In this document: piece by piece, positions 54,624 to 63,785 of the stretch
Layout of the letters: each line of letters opens with the position of its first letter
Position numbering within the stretch: position 1 is the first letter of the stretch
Assembly: GCF_025263565.1 (NCBI RefSeq)
Contig: NZ_CP079865.1
Coordinates: 2,914,001 to 2,978,000, forward strand
Reading direction: 5' to 3'
DNA from: Mycobacterium sp. SMC-8
Lineage (GTDB): Bacteria > Actinomycetota > Actinomycetes > Mycobacteriales > Mycobacteriaceae
Length of the DNA stretch: 64,000 bases
Notes under the pieces: generated by a model
The model's database searches: none
The model's input: only the letters and a program-made list of their open reading frames with translations
What the model was told of the DNA's origin: nothing
Program-made: the position numbers and the translations under genes

Positions 54624-54803
54624 ATGGCCCCGAATACGGCGACCAAGAGCGCGTCCGTGGTGCGGCTCGACACCCACCCGGCGTTCTGCGCGGCCGAGCG
54701 CCGCTCCCGCGAGTTCGAGGAAGCGATGCGCAGGCATCCGGCGTCCCAGTCCCGGCTGCCGGTCCGAATGCCACCGTCTGCCCCGCCCCTGCGGCGGGTG
54801 TAG
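54624..54803 (+). CDS. Small basic protein of 59 residues
   Basis: Short ORF, MAPNTATKSASVVRLDTHPA to the C-terminus PPSAPPLRRV. The ribosome site GGGAGGAGCGACG is strong, and a perfect intrinsic terminator starts eight bases after the stop, framing it as its own transcription unit. The product is basic, with one cysteine and an acidic/arginine middle (ERRSREFEEAMRRHP), no signal or membrane segment. I do not recognise the family. Confidence 0.7.
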   Translation: MAPNTATKSASVVRLDTHPAFCAAERRSREFEEAMRRHPASQSRLPVRMPPSAPPLRRV

Positions 54804-54811
54804 ACGCGCGG

Positions 54812-54846
54812 AAGGGGCGCCTCTGGTGGTGGGGGCGCCCCTTTTT
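54812..54846 (+). terminator. Intrinsic terminator of the 59-residue gene
   Basis: AAGGGGCGCC (54812-54821) pairs with GGCGCCCCTT (54834-54843), loop 12 bases, with TTTTT at 54842-54846. The paired arms make it nearly symmetrical, so it could also terminate minus-strand reads, but the acyl-CoA synthetase stop (54861) lies before it on that strand and would be served too. Confidence 0.9.
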
Positions 54847-54860
54847 CGCGCCCGGGCCGG

Positions 54861-56477
54861 CTACGAGGTGAACAGGCGGGCACTGACCTCGCGCATCTCG
54901 ACCTTGCGGATCTTGCCCGTCACCGTCATCGGAAACTCGTCGACGACGTGCACGTAGCGCGGGATCTTGTAGTGGGCGAGCTTGCCGGAGGCGAAGTCTC
55001 GCAGCGCGGCGGCGTCGAGGGCGGGGCGACCCGGCCGCATCCGGATCCACGCGCACACCTCTTCGCCGTACCGGTCGTCGGGCACCCCGACCACCTGGGC
55101 GTCCTCGATGTCGGGGTGGGTGTACAGGAACTCCTCGATCTCGCGCGGGTAGATGTTCTCCCCGCCGCGGATCACGACGTCCTTGATGCGCCCGACGATG
55201 TTGCAGTACCCGTCCGGCCGCATCACGGCCAGGTCGCCGGTGTGCATCCAGCCGTCGGCGTCGACCGCCTGGCGGGTCTTCTCCTCGTCGCGCCAGTAGC
55301 CGAGCATCACCGAATACCCACGCGTGCAGAACTCGCCGGGGCTGCCGCGCTCGACGACCTCGCGGGTCTGCGGGTCGACGATCTTGATCTCGACGTGCGG
55401 GTGCACCCGCCCGATCGAGGCCGTCCGCCGCTCCAGGTCGTCATCGATGAGGGTCTGGCACGACACCGGGGACGTCTCGGTCATGCCGTAGGCGATCGAG
55501 ACCTCGGACATGTGCATGTCTTCGACGCAGCGCTTCATCACCTCGACCGGGCACACGGCGCCGGCCATGATGCCGGTCCGCAGCGACGACAGGTCCCGCT
55601 CGGCGAAGTCCGCGCGGTTCTGCATCGCGATGAACATCGTGGGCACGCCGTAAACCGCGGTGCACCTTTCGGTTTCGATCGCACGGAGGGTCTGGTCCGG
55701 ATCGAACGCCGGCCCGGGGATCACCATCGTCGCGCCGTGCGTGGTGCAGCCGAGGTTGCCCATCACCATTCCGAAGCAGTGGTAGAACGGCACCGGGATG
55801 CACAGCCGGTCGCCGGGTTGCAGCCGGATCTGCTCGGTGACGAAGTAGCCGTTGTTGAGGATGTTGCGGTGCGACAGCGTCGCACCCTTCGGGAACCCGG
55901 TGGTTCCGGAGGTGTACTGGATGTTGATCGGGTCCCGGTTGGACAGCGCGGCGCCACGGTCCCGCAACTGCGCGTCGTCGATCCGGTCGCCGCCGGCGCG
56001 CAGACGGTCCCAGTCATCGGTGCCGATGAACAGAACCCGTTGGAGTGCAGGGACTTCCGGACGTACTTCATCGACCATCGCGACGTAGTCCGAGGTCTTG
56101 AACGCGGTGGCCGAGATCAACGTGGCCACGCCGGACTGCTCGAGCACATAGCGCAGTTCGTGCGTGCGGTAGGCGGGGTTGATGTTGACCAAAATCGCGC
56201 CGATCTTCGCCGTCGCGTACTGCACGATCGTCCATTCCGGACAGTTCGGTGCCCAGATGCCGACCCGGTCCCCGACGTCGACACCGAGAGACATCAAACC
56301 CTTTGCCACCGTGTCGATCTCGCGGTCCAGCTCGGCGTAGGTCCAGCGTCGGCCGCCGGCGACGTCGACCAGCGCCTCGAGGTCGGGATACGCCGCGGCG
56401 ATCCGCTCGAAGTTCGCGCCGATCGTCTCCTCCAGGATCGGGGTGTCGGTCGGGCCGGCGTCGTAGGCCACACTCAT
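54861..56477 (-). CDS. Acyl-CoA synthetase (FadD35-like)
   Basis: A 538-residue AMP-forming acyl-CoA ligase: P-loop YTSGTTGFPKGAT, YGMTETSP, the YWRDEEKTRQ region, GWMHTGDLAVM and GRIKDVVIRGGENIYPREIE, with the catalytic Lys in MTVTGKIRKVEM. It activates a medium- or long-chain fatty acid. ATG 56477 overlaps the upstream ligase stop by one base. Second gene of a two-ligase operon. Chain specificity not readable. Confidence 0.93.
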   Translation of the reverse strand: MSVAYDAGPTDTPILEETIGANFERIAAAYPDLEALVDVAGGRRWTYAELDREIDTVAKGLMSLGVDVGDRVGIWAPNCPEWTIVQYATAKIGAILVNINPAYRTHELRYVLEQSGVATLISATAFKTSDYVAMVDEVRPEVPALQRVLFIGTDDWDRLRAGGDRIDDAQLRDRGAALSNRDPINIQYTSGTTGFPKGATLSHRNILNNGYFVTEQIRLQPGDRLCIPVPFYHCFGMVMGNLGCTTHGATMVIPGPAFDPDQTLRAIETERCTAVYGVPTMFIAMQNRADFAERDLSSLRTGIMAGAVCPVEVMKRCVEDMHMSEVSIAYGMTETSPVSCQTLIDDDLERRTASIGRVHPHVEIKIVDPQTREVVERGSPGEFCTRGYSVMLGYWRDEEKTRQAVDADGWMHTGDLAVMRPDGYCNIVGRIKDVVIRGGENIYPREIEEFLYTHPDIEDAQVVGVPDDRYGEEVCAWIRMRPGRPALDAAALRDFASGKLAHYKIPRYVHVVDEFPMTVTGKIRKVEMREVSARLFTS

Positions 56478-58168
56478 CACTGCACCAGATCCTCGTAGCG
56501 GTATTCGGTGGCGATCGGCCGGCCTGCGCCGTGCGCGTCCTCCTCGCGGCGACGCAGCTCGACGCGGCGGATCTTGCCGGAGATCGTCTTGGGCAGCTCG
56601 AAGAACTCGACCCGGCGCACCTTCAGGTACGGGGCGAGGTGATCGCGGGAGTACTCCAGGATCGACCTGGCCGTGTCGGCGTCGGCGGTCCAGCCCTCGG
56701 CCAGGCTGACGTAGGCCTTGGGCACGGCCAGCCGGGTGTCGTCGGGCTGCGGGACCACGGCGGCTTCGACGACCGCCGGGTGCTCGATGAGCACGCTCTC
56801 CAACTCGAATGGCGACACCTTGTAGTCCGACGACTTGAACACGTCGTCGGTGCGGCCGATGTAGGTGATGTAGCCGTCGGCGTCGCGGCAGGCGACGTCG
56901 CCGGTGTGGTAGTAGCCGTCCCGCATCACCAGCGCGTTGCGGTCGTCGTCGCCGAGATATCCGGTCATCAGGTTCAGTGGGGTCTGGCCGAGGTCCAGGC
57001 AGATCTCGCCTTCCTCGGCGAGCTCACCGGTCAGCGGGTCCACCAGCACGACCGGCACACCGGGCATCGGGCGGCCCATGGACCCGGCCTTGACCGGCTG
57101 GCCCGGGGTGTTGCCGATCTGCAGCGTGGTCTCGGTCTGGCCGAACCCGTCGCGGATGGTCAGGCCCCAGGCCCGCTCCACGGCGCTGATCACCTCGGGA
57201 TTCAGTGGTTCCCCGGCGCCGAGCACCTCGCGCAGCCCGGGCGGGCACTCACCCAGGTCGGCCTGGATCAGCATCCGCCACACCGTCGGCGGCGCGCAGA
57301 ACGTGTTGACGCCGGCCCGGCGCATCTGGTGCAGCAGCGCCGAGGCGTCGAAGCGGCGGTAGTTGTAGACGAAGATCGTGGCCTCGGCGATCCATGGCGC
57401 GAAGAAGCAACTCCACGCGTGTTTGGCCCAGCCCGGCGAGCTGATCGCCAGGTGGACGTCGCCGGGGCGCACGCCGATCCAGGCCATCGTGGTCAGGTGC
57501 CCGACGGGATAGCTGATCTGGGAGTGCTCGACGAGTTTGGGCCTGCTGGTGGTGCCGGAGGTGAAATACACCAGCAGCGGGTCTTCGGCGGCGGTCTGCG
57601 GGTCGTGCGGCCCGGCAGGCTCGACGGCGGCGGCGTCGGCATAGGACTGCCAGCCCGGCACCGCGTCGCCGACGACGATCCTCACGTAATCGCCCGGCAC
57701 GTCGGCGAACTTGCCCGAGTCGGCGGCATTGGCGATCACGAAGCCGGCCCCGCCGCGGGTGATGCGGTCGGCGAGGTCCGCTGGTCCCAGCGCGCCCGTG
57801 GTGGGCATGATGACCGCGCCCAGCTTGGCCACCGCCAGCATCGATTCCCACAGTTCGACCTGGTTGCCCAGCATCAGGATGACGCGGTCGCCCCTGCTCA
57901 CGCCGAGCTTGCGCAGCCACGACGCCACCTGGTCGGACCGGCGCGCCATCGTGTCGAACGTGACCTGGCGCTCGGCGCCGTCCTCGTCGACGATCCACAG
58001 GGCGACGCGGTCGTTACCGCGCGCGATCTCGTCGAACCAGTCGGTGGCCCAGTTGAACGTACCGGTGATCCGCGGCCACTCGAAGGTCTCCACGGCCTTG
58101 TCGTAATCGGCCATGACGTCGACGAGGCGGTCGCGTGCGCTACGGAAGAGATCGGTGTTGCTCGCCAT
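56477..58168 (-). CDS. AMP-forming acyl-CoA synthetase (MACS/ACSM-like)
   Basis: A 563-residue ligase of the acetyl/medium-chain type. It has P-loop VYFTSGTTSRPKLVE, the A5 motif DGFGQTETT, GYYHTGDVACRD, GRTDDVFKSSDYKVSPFELE (20 residues), and the C-terminal Lys in KTISGKIRRVEL. Two AMP-ligases in one operon suggest activation of two substrates or stages, such as a branched or aromatic acid. A GAF-LuxR regulator is divergent, 60 bases away. Start ATG 58168. Confidence 0.92.
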   Translation of the reverse strand: MASNTDLFRSARDRLVDVMADYDKAVETFEWPRITGTFNWATDWFDEIARGNDRVALWIVDEDGAERQVTFDTMARRSDQVASWLRKLGVSRGDRVILMLGNQVELWESMLAVAKLGAVIMPTTGALGPADLADRITRGGAGFVIANAADSGKFADVPGDYVRIVVGDAVPGWQSYADAAAVEPAGPHDPQTAAEDPLLVYFTSGTTSRPKLVEHSQISYPVGHLTTMAWIGVRPGDVHLAISSPGWAKHAWSCFFAPWIAEATIFVYNYRRFDASALLHQMRRAGVNTFCAPPTVWRMLIQADLGECPPGLREVLGAGEPLNPEVISAVERAWGLTIRDGFGQTETTLQIGNTPGQPVKAGSMGRPMPGVPVVLVDPLTGELAEEGEICLDLGQTPLNLMTGYLGDDDRNALVMRDGYYHTGDVACRDADGYITYIGRTDDVFKSSDYKVSPFELESVLIEHPAVVEAAVVPQPDDTRLAVPKAYVSLAEGWTADADTARSILEYSRDHLAPYLKVRRVEFFELPKTISGKIRRVELRRREEDAHGAGRPIATEYRYEDLVQ

Positions 58169-58228
58169 GCCTAATAGGATCTAGGTCACAGTCGTCCGTC
58201 CACCACCCCCGAAAGAGGGTAGAGCCCA

Positions 58229-59071
58229 GTGCCCGTCCCGTCGTCATTGCTGCGACCCCGTGACGCCGACGCGGTGCGCGCGGAGTTGCGCCGTATCGCG
58301 GTGCTCGGTGACGTCCCGGTGCTGTTCGGCGGCGAGGTGCACGGCGACACCCTGCTGATCACCGAGTACCACGGAGTGCGCACCGGCGGGCTGCGCGGAC
58401 TGGCGGTGCGGTCGAACTCGGGGCTGGGCGGGGCCAGCATGGTTGCCGGCCGTCCGCTGGCGGTGGCCGACTACCGCAACGCGTCCAGCATCACCCACGA
58501 CTACGACGGACCGGTGCTGACGGAGGGCATCCAGTCGGTGCTGGCCGTACCGGTGCTGGTCGACGGGCGGACCCGGGCGATGCTGTACGGCGCGTACCGC
58601 ACCGGCGCGCCGGTCGGCGGCAGGGTGGCCGACATGGTGGTGGACGCCGCGCGGCGGCTGAGCGAGGAGTTCCGGATCCGCGACGAGGTGGACCGCAGGC
58701 TGCGGTTGCGTGACGCGCACGCGGCCAACCTCGGTGACGGTCTGGTCGGAGCCGAGCGGATCCGCGAGGTACACGCCGAGCTGCGGCGGCTGGCCGTCGA
58801 CGCGCCCGCAGAGCTGCAGGACAGGCTGCGCGAGCTGGCCGAGAAGCTGTCCGGCGAGGCTGACGAGACCGGCGCCGCACCGCTCACCCCGCGCGAGCTC
58901 GACGTGCTGGCACAGGTCGCCCTCGGGTGTACCAACGCCGAGGCAGCGCAGCGTCTTTCGCTCAAACCCGAGACTGTGAAGAGCTATTTGCGCAGTGCGG
59001 CCACCAAACTGGGCACCCGCACCCGCTACGAAGCGGTGTCGAAGGCACGGCGGCTACGCCTGATCCCCTGA
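58229..59071 (+). CDS. GAF-LuxR transcriptional regulator
   Basis: A 280-residue protein with a GAF-like ligand domain (residues 30-140; VRTGGLRGLAVRSNSGLGGA) and a C-terminal LuxR helix-turn-helix (LTPRELDVLAQVALGCTNAE then RLSLKPETVKSYLRSA). It has no receiver domain, so it is directly ligand-controlled. Its start is GTG 58229. It is divergent from the two acyl-CoA synthetases, probably their regulator; the ligand could be an acyl-CoA or free acid. It stops three bases before a dispersed palindrome. Confidence 0.9.
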   Translation: MPVPSSLLRPRDADAVRAELRRIAVLGDVPVLFGGEVHGDTLLITEYHGVRTGGLRGLAVRSNSGLGGASMVAGRPLAVADYRNASSITHDYDGPVLTEGIQSVLAVPVLVDGRTRAMLYGAYRTGAPVGGRVADMVVDAARRLSEEFRIRDEVDRRLRLRDAHAANLGDGLVGAERIREVHAELRRLAVDAPAELQDRLRELAEKLSGEADETGAAPLTPRELDVLAQVALGCTNAEAAQRLSLKPETVKSYLRSAATKLGTRTRYEAVSKARRLRLIP

Positions 59072-59074
59072 CCC

Positions 59075-59141
59075 CCCGCCGAAATCGCATTCCACGCGCG
59101 TCAAGTCGCGATTCAGCCACGTGGAATGCGATTTCGGCGGG
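59075..59141. repeat. Dispersed palindrome, copy 2
   Basis: Perfect 22-base arms 59075-59096 and 59120-59141 (CCCGCCGAAATCGCATTCCA plus CG), 23-base loop. It fills the gap between two convergent stops, 3 bases from one and 2 from the other, so it would serve both directions. The core matches copies 1 and 3. Confidence 0.9.
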
Positions 59142-59143
59142 AG

Positions 59144-60139
59144 TCAGAGGGCGATCCAGCCGAGGTTGGGGGAGCCGATGCTGCCCATCCACAACCGGCC
59201 GCCGCCCTCGACCAGGCCGGTCACCATGCTGAATCGGGGATGGGTGGTGCGCATGCCCGCGACGGCCTGCCCGCTGTCGGGATCGAACGCCACCACCCAC
59301 ACCACAGCCTTCGGCTTGGGTTGCAATCGGGAGGGTAACCGCCACAGCGCCTTTCGGAGGATGGGCGGGCCGGCCGCGAGCCGGTCGGCCAACGGGTTGG
59401 CCGGGGTCACCATCGCACACCAGATGCGGCCGTTCGCGCCGGTGGACAGATTGTCCGGCATCGCCGGCAGATTCACCGCCAACGGTGTCACAGTGCCGGC
59501 TTTCGGCCCGGTCAGCCAGTACTTCGACAGCCGGCGGCCCTGGGTCTCGGCGAACACCAATGCCGAGCCGTCGGCGGTCGGCGTCAACCCGTTCGCGAAG
59601 TACAGCCCGTCGACGAGCGTGGTGACCGTGCCGTCGGGGTCAAGTCGGTGCAGCGCCCCGCGGCCGCGGGCCTCCAGGATCGCCCCGAGGTAGTCACCCA
59701 CGGTGAAGGCCGATGTGGACTCCGTGAAATAAACTGTGCCGTCGGCTGTTTCAGTGACGTTCGAGCAGAAGATGAGCCGACGTCCGTCGATCGAATCCAC
59801 CAGTGTCTCGACGGGCCCGCTCATGGTGTCGACGGCCAGCAGTCCGCGCGGGCTGTCGGCCACCAGCTATCGTCCGTCGCCGCCGAACGCCAGTCCCAGC
59901 GGGCGGCCACCGGTGTTCGAGACCACCTCGGGTGAGGTTCCGTCGGGCCGCAGCGCCACGATGCCGCCGTCCAGCGCGCCGGTCCACAGATTGCCGTCGG
60001 CGTCGACGACGACGTCCTCCGGTTCGCCGCCCGGCACCGGCACCAGCGTGAGATCGGCGGGCCCGAACTCCGGCAGCGGTTGTACCGGCGGCGGCTGCCA
60101 CCGCACCGGGTCGATCGACGGCTTCGGCGTCTGCATCAT
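59144..60139 (-). pseudogene. SMP-30/strictosidine-synthase-like lactonase with an in-frame stop
   Basis: A six-bladed beta-propeller enzyme frame. It starts ATG 60139 (MMQTPKPSIDPVRWQPPPV) and reads EDVVVDADGNLWTGALDGGI. After GGDGR a TAG at 59867-59869 interrupts it, where a Tyr or Leu codon is expected before LVADSPRGLLAVD. The frame then continues without shift to TGA 59144. Calcium-site Asn/Asp residues lie in YFANGLTPTADGS and NLPAMPDNLSTGANGRIWCA. Read-through or a sequencing error cannot be excluded. It lies behind copy 3 of the palindrome. Confidence 0.85.
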
Positions 60140-60186
60140 GCCGACCTTAGCGTCCGGACCTGGAAAGGTGCGCAGCGAGAACCTCG

Positions 60187-60247
60187 GCCGAAATCGCATT
60201 CCACGCGGTTCCTCCTCGGGATGTGCCGCGTGGAATGCGATTTCGGC
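60187..60247. repeat. Dispersed palindrome, copy 3
   Basis: Perfect 22-base arms 60187-60208 and 60226-60247 (GCCGAAATCGCATTCCACGC plus GG), 17-base loop, eight bases after the aminotransferase stop on the minus strand and 47 before the lactonase start. Same core as copies 1 and 2, but a different loop. Confidence 0.9.
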
Positions 60248-60255
60248 GCGGCGGT

Positions 60256-61644
60256 TTACATACGGGCCGACGCCTCGCCGAGCACGCCGCGCAGCACGTC
60301 GTAGATCGCGTCGAACTCGGCCTGCCCGGAGATCAGCGGCGGGGCCAGCTGCACCACTGGGTCGCCGCGGTCGTCGGCACGGCAGTACAGGCCGGCCTCC
60401 CACAGCGCCGGGGTGAGGAAGCCACGCAGCAGCCGCTCGGACTCCTCGTCGTTGAACGTCTCCTTGGTGGCCTTGTCCTTGACCAGCTCGATGCCGTAGA
60501 AGTAGCCCTCGCCGCGGACGTCGCCCACGATCGGCAGGTCCAGCAGCTGCTCCAGCGTCGCGCGGAACGCCGGTGCGTTCTGCTTGACGCGGTCGTTGAG
60601 CCCTTCACGCTCGAAGATGTCGAGGTTGGCCAACGCCACCGCCGAGGACACCGGGTGCCCGCCGAAGGTGTAGCCGTGCCCGAACACGGTCTGGCCGTCG
60701 TTGAACGGTTCGAACAGCCGGTCGCTGGCGATCATCGCGCCGATCGGGGAGTAGCCCGACGTCAAGCCCTTGGCGCAGGTGATGATGTCCGGTACGTAGT
60801 TGAAGTCGTTGCACGCGAACATCGAACCGATGCGCCCGTAGGCGCAGATCACCTCGTCGGAGACCAGCAAGACGTCGTACTCGTCGCAGATCTCGCGGAC
60901 CCGCTCGAAGTACCCGGGCGGAGGCGGGAAGCAGCCGCCCGCGTTCTGCACCGGCTCGAGGAAGACGGCGGCGACGGTGTCTGGCCCCTCGAATTCGATG
61001 GCCTCGGCGATCCGGTCGGCGCAGTAGCGGCCGAAAACCTTTTCGTCGTGCGCATATTCGGCGGGCGCACGGTAGAAGTTCGTGTTCGGCGCGCGAAACC
61101 CGCCGGGCACCAACGGCTCGAACGGCGCCTTGAACGCGGGGATGCCGGTGATGGACAGGGCGCCCTGCGGGGTGCCGTGATACGCGATCGAGCGGGACAC
61201 CACCTTGTGCTTGCCCGGCTTGCCGGTCAGCTTGAAGTACTGCTTGGCCAGCTTCCACGCGCTCTCGACGGCCTCGCCGCCACCGGTGGTGAAGAACACC
61301 CGGTTCAGGTCCCCGGGCGCATAACCCGCCAGCCGTTCGGCCAATTCGACCGCGGTGGGGGTGGCGTAAGACCACAGCGGAAAGAACGCCAACTGCTCGG
61401 CCTGCTTGGCGGCGGCCTCGGCGAGCTCCTTGCGACCGTGGCCGACCTGGACCACAAACAGGCCCGAAAGGCCGTCGATGTACTTGCGGCCCTTGTCGTC
61501 GAAGATGTGCACACCCTCGCCGCGGGTGATGATCGGAGGGGTGATACCTGCGCCGTGGCGGGCGAAGTGACCCCACAGGTGGCGGTTGGCCTTGGCGGCC
61601 AGCTCGGTGCCCGCCTTCTGTTCGGTTTCAGAAATGATCGTCAT
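60256..61644 (-). CDS. Class III (omega) aminotransferase
   Basis: A 462-residue PLP enzyme resembling putrescine/GABA/beta-alanine-pyruvate transaminases. It has FFTTGGGEAVESAWKLAKQY, the pyridoxal His stretch SIAYHGTPQG, LLVSDEVICAYGR and the PLP Lys in TCAKGLTSGYSP. ATG 61644 overlaps the lrp-type gene stop (ATGA); an upstream GTG/TTG-like extension (MGYT) is rejected. With the aldehyde dehydrogenase and the Lrp regulator it probably catabolises a diamine or omega-amino acid. Confidence 0.93.
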   Translation of the reverse strand: MTIISETEQKAGTELAAKANRHLWGHFARHGAGITPPIITRGEGVHIFDDKGRKYIDGLSGLFVVQVGHGRKELAEAAAKQAEQLAFFPLWSYATPTAVELAERLAGYAPGDLNRVFFTTGGGEAVESAWKLAKQYFKLTGKPGKHKVVSRSIAYHGTPQGALSITGIPAFKAPFEPLVPGGFRAPNTNFYRAPAEYAHDEKVFGRYCADRIAEAIEFEGPDTVAAVFLEPVQNAGGCFPPPPGYFERVREICDEYDVLLVSDEVICAYGRIGSMFACNDFNYVPDIITCAKGLTSGYSPIGAMIASDRLFEPFNDGQTVFGHGYTFGGHPVSSAVALANLDIFEREGLNDRVKQNAPAFRATLEQLLDLPIVGDVRGEGYFYGIELVKDKATKETFNDEESERLLRGFLTPALWEAGLYCRADDRGDPVVQLAPPLISGQAEFDAIYDVLRGVLGEASARM

Positions 61645-62162
61645 CGTGTACCCCAATTGTATTGCTGCTTAACAAGTTTCAGATAAACAAGGGTTTCGGT
61701 GGATATCACTCCCGGTATGGCGCGGATCTGCGTGTTCAGCAGTTCCAGTAAATGGTCGTCGTCTTCGCAGACGACCTCGGCGATGGCGTCGAACGAGCCG
61801 GCGGTCAGCACGACGTAGTCGACCGATTCCATCGTGGCGAGCTTCTCGGCGATCTTGGTGGTGTCCCCGGTGCACTTGATACCGATCATCGCCTGTCGGG
61901 CGAATCCCAGTTGCATGGGATCGGTGACGGCGACGATCTGCATCACCCCGGCGTCGACCATGCGCTGCACCCGCTGACGCACCGCGGCCTCGGACAGGCC
62001 GACGGCCTTCCCGATCCCGGCGTACGAACGGCGGCCGTCCTGCTGCAGCTTCTCGATGATCGCCTTGGACAGTTCGTCGAGCTGGAAGGCGGCACCCGGG
62101 CGAGACTCGTTCACGCGGAACGAGACAGGGCCGACGGCATGCGGTATCCCCAGGTTAGCCAT
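61641..62162 (-). CDS. Lrp/AsnC-family regulator
   Basis: A 173-residue regulator. The helix-turn-helix (LDELSKAIIEKLQQDGRRSY, GKAVGLSEAAVRQRVQRM) is followed by an AsnC/RAM ligand domain (VDYVVLTAGSFDAIAEVV). It sits upstream of, and overlaps, the aminotransferase, and is divergent from the aldehyde dehydrogenase (123 bases). It probably responds to an amino acid and switches both. ATG 62162 is used here; GTG 62114 (VNESRPG) would give the shorter form usual in related proteins. Confidence 0.9.
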   Translation of the reverse strand: MANLGIPHAVGPVSFRVNESRPGAAFQLDELSKAIIEKLQQDGRRSYAGIGKAVGLSEAAVRQRVQRMVDAGVMQIVAVTDPMQLGFARQAMIGIKCTGDTTKIAEKLATMESVDYVVLTAGSFDAIAEVVCEDDDHLLELLNTQIRAIPGVISTETLVYLKLVKQQYNWGTR

Positions 62163-62285
62163 GTGAGTGATTGTGCACGGAATCCGTCGTCACAGGCAAC
62201 CATCACCATGAAATCACGCGTATCAAGCCGCTCACGATGCAGTAATGCGTAGCTTCGACGCGGCGGGCGCGATAGCGTTGACGCC

Positions 62286-63782
62286 ATGACCACAGTTTCC
62301 TCCCCGCCCGTCCTGGCAGGCAGCTGGATCGACGGAGCCCCCGTCAATACGCGGGGACCGGCTCATCACGTGATCAACCCCGCGACCGGCGCGCCCGTGG
62401 CCGAATACGCGTTGGCTCAGCCCGGCGACGTCGACGCCGCCGTCGCCTCGGCGCGCGCCGCGCTGCGCGGCTGGTCCACAGCCACCCCGGCCGAGCGGTC
62501 GGCCGTGCTGGCCAGGCTCGCCAAACTGGCCGACGAGGCCACCGCGGACCTGGTCGCCGAGGAGGTCAGCCAAACCGGCAAACCCGTGCGGCTGGCCACC
62601 GAATTCGACGTGCCCGGCAGCGTCGACAACATCGACTTCTTCGCCGGGGCGGCCCGCCACCTCGAAGGCAAGGCCTCCGCGGAGTACTCAGGTGATCACA
62701 CCTCCTCGATCCGGCGCGAGGCCGTCGGCGTGGTCGCCACCATCACCCCGTGGAACTACCCGCTGCAGATGGCGGTGTGGAAAGTGCTGCCGGCGCTGGC
62801 CGCGGGCTGCTCCGTGGTGATCAAGCCCGCCGAGATCACCCCGCTCACCACGCTGACGCTGGCCCGGCTGGCGGTCGAGGCGGGACTGCCGCCGGGGGTG
62901 TTCAACGTCGTGACCGGGTCCGGAGCCGACGTCGGCACCGCGCTGGCGGGGCATGCGGGCGTCGACATGGTGACGTTCACCGGTTCGACGCCGGTGGGAC
63001 GCAAGGTCATGGTGGCGGCGGCCGCACACGGCCATCGCACACAGCTGGAGCTGGGTGGCAAGGCCCCGTTCGTGGTGTTCGACGATGCCGATCTGGACGC
63101 CGCGATCCAGGGTGCGGTCGCGGGTGCGCTGATCAACACCGGCCAGGACTGCACGGCCGCGACGCGGGCAATCGTCGCGCAGCCGCTGTACGACGACTTC
63201 GTCGCCGGGGTGGCCGAGGTGATGGGCAAGGTGGTGGTCGGTGATCCCCACGACCCCGACACCGACCTGGGGCCGCTGATCACGCTCGCGCACCGGGCGA
63301 AGGTCGCCGGCATGGTCGAGCGGGCGCCCGGGGAGGGCGGACGGATCGTGACGGGCGGGGTGGCCCCGGACGGCCCCGGGTCGTTCTACCGGCCGACGCT
63401 GATCGCCGACGTGTCGGAGTCGTCCGAGGTGTGGCGCGACGAGATCTTCGGGCCGGTGCTGGCGGTGCGTTCGTTCACCGACGACGACGACGCTCTTCGG
63501 CAGGCCAATGACACGGCCTATGGCCTGGCGGCGTCGGCGTGGACGCGTGATGTGTACCGCGCGCAGCGGGCGTCACGCGAGATCCATGCCGGCTGCGTGT
63601 GGATCAACGACCACATCCCGATCATCTCGGAGATGCCGCATGGCGGATTCGGTGCGTCGGGCTTCGGCAAGGACATGAGCCAGTACTCGCTCGAGGAATA
63701 CCTGTCGATCAAGCACGTGATGAGCGACATCACCGGCGTGGCCGACAAGGATTGGCACCGAACGATTTTCACCAAGCGCTAG
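62286..63782 (+). CDS. Aldehyde dehydrogenase (gamma-aminobutyraldehyde dehydrogenase type)
   Basis: A 498-residue NAD(P) aldehyde dehydrogenase. It has TITPWNYPLQMAVWKVLPAL, FTGSTPVGRKV, the general base Glu in ELGGKAPFVV and the catalytic Cys in NTGQDCTAATR, then EIFGPVLAV and GFGASGFGKDMSQYSLEEY. Closest type is gamma-aminobutyraldehyde/betaine aldehyde dehydrogenase. With the aminotransferase it would turn a diamine into an amino acid. ATG 62286, ends three bases before a palindrome. Confidence 0.93.
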   Translation: MTTVSSPPVLAGSWIDGAPVNTRGPAHHVINPATGAPVAEYALAQPGDVDAAVASARAALRGWSTATPAERSAVLARLAKLADEATADLVAEEVSQTGKPVRLATEFDVPGSVDNIDFFAGAARHLEGKASAEYSGDHTSSIRREAVGVVATITPWNYPLQMAVWKVLPALAAGCSVVIKPAEITPLTTLTLARLAVEAGLPPGVFNVVTGSGADVGTALAGHAGVDMVTFTGSTPVGRKVMVAAAAHGHRTQLELGGKAPFVVFDDADLDAAIQGAVAGALINTGQDCTAATRAIVAQPLYDDFVAGVAEVMGKVVVGDPHDPDTDLGPLITLAHRAKVAGMVERAPGEGGRIVTGGVAPDGPGSFYRPTLIADVSESSEVWRDEIFGPVLAVRSFTDDDDALRQANDTAYGLAASAWTRDVYRAQRASREIHAGCVWINDHIPIISEMPHGGFGASGFGKDMSQYSLEEYLSIKHVMSDITGVADKDWHRTIFTKR

Positions 63783-63785
63783 GCC

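Noticed and set aside
56249..58174. 641-codon plus-strand frame opposite the acyl-CoA synthetase
   Set aside because: Mirrors the codon pattern of the ligase gene; no protein family.
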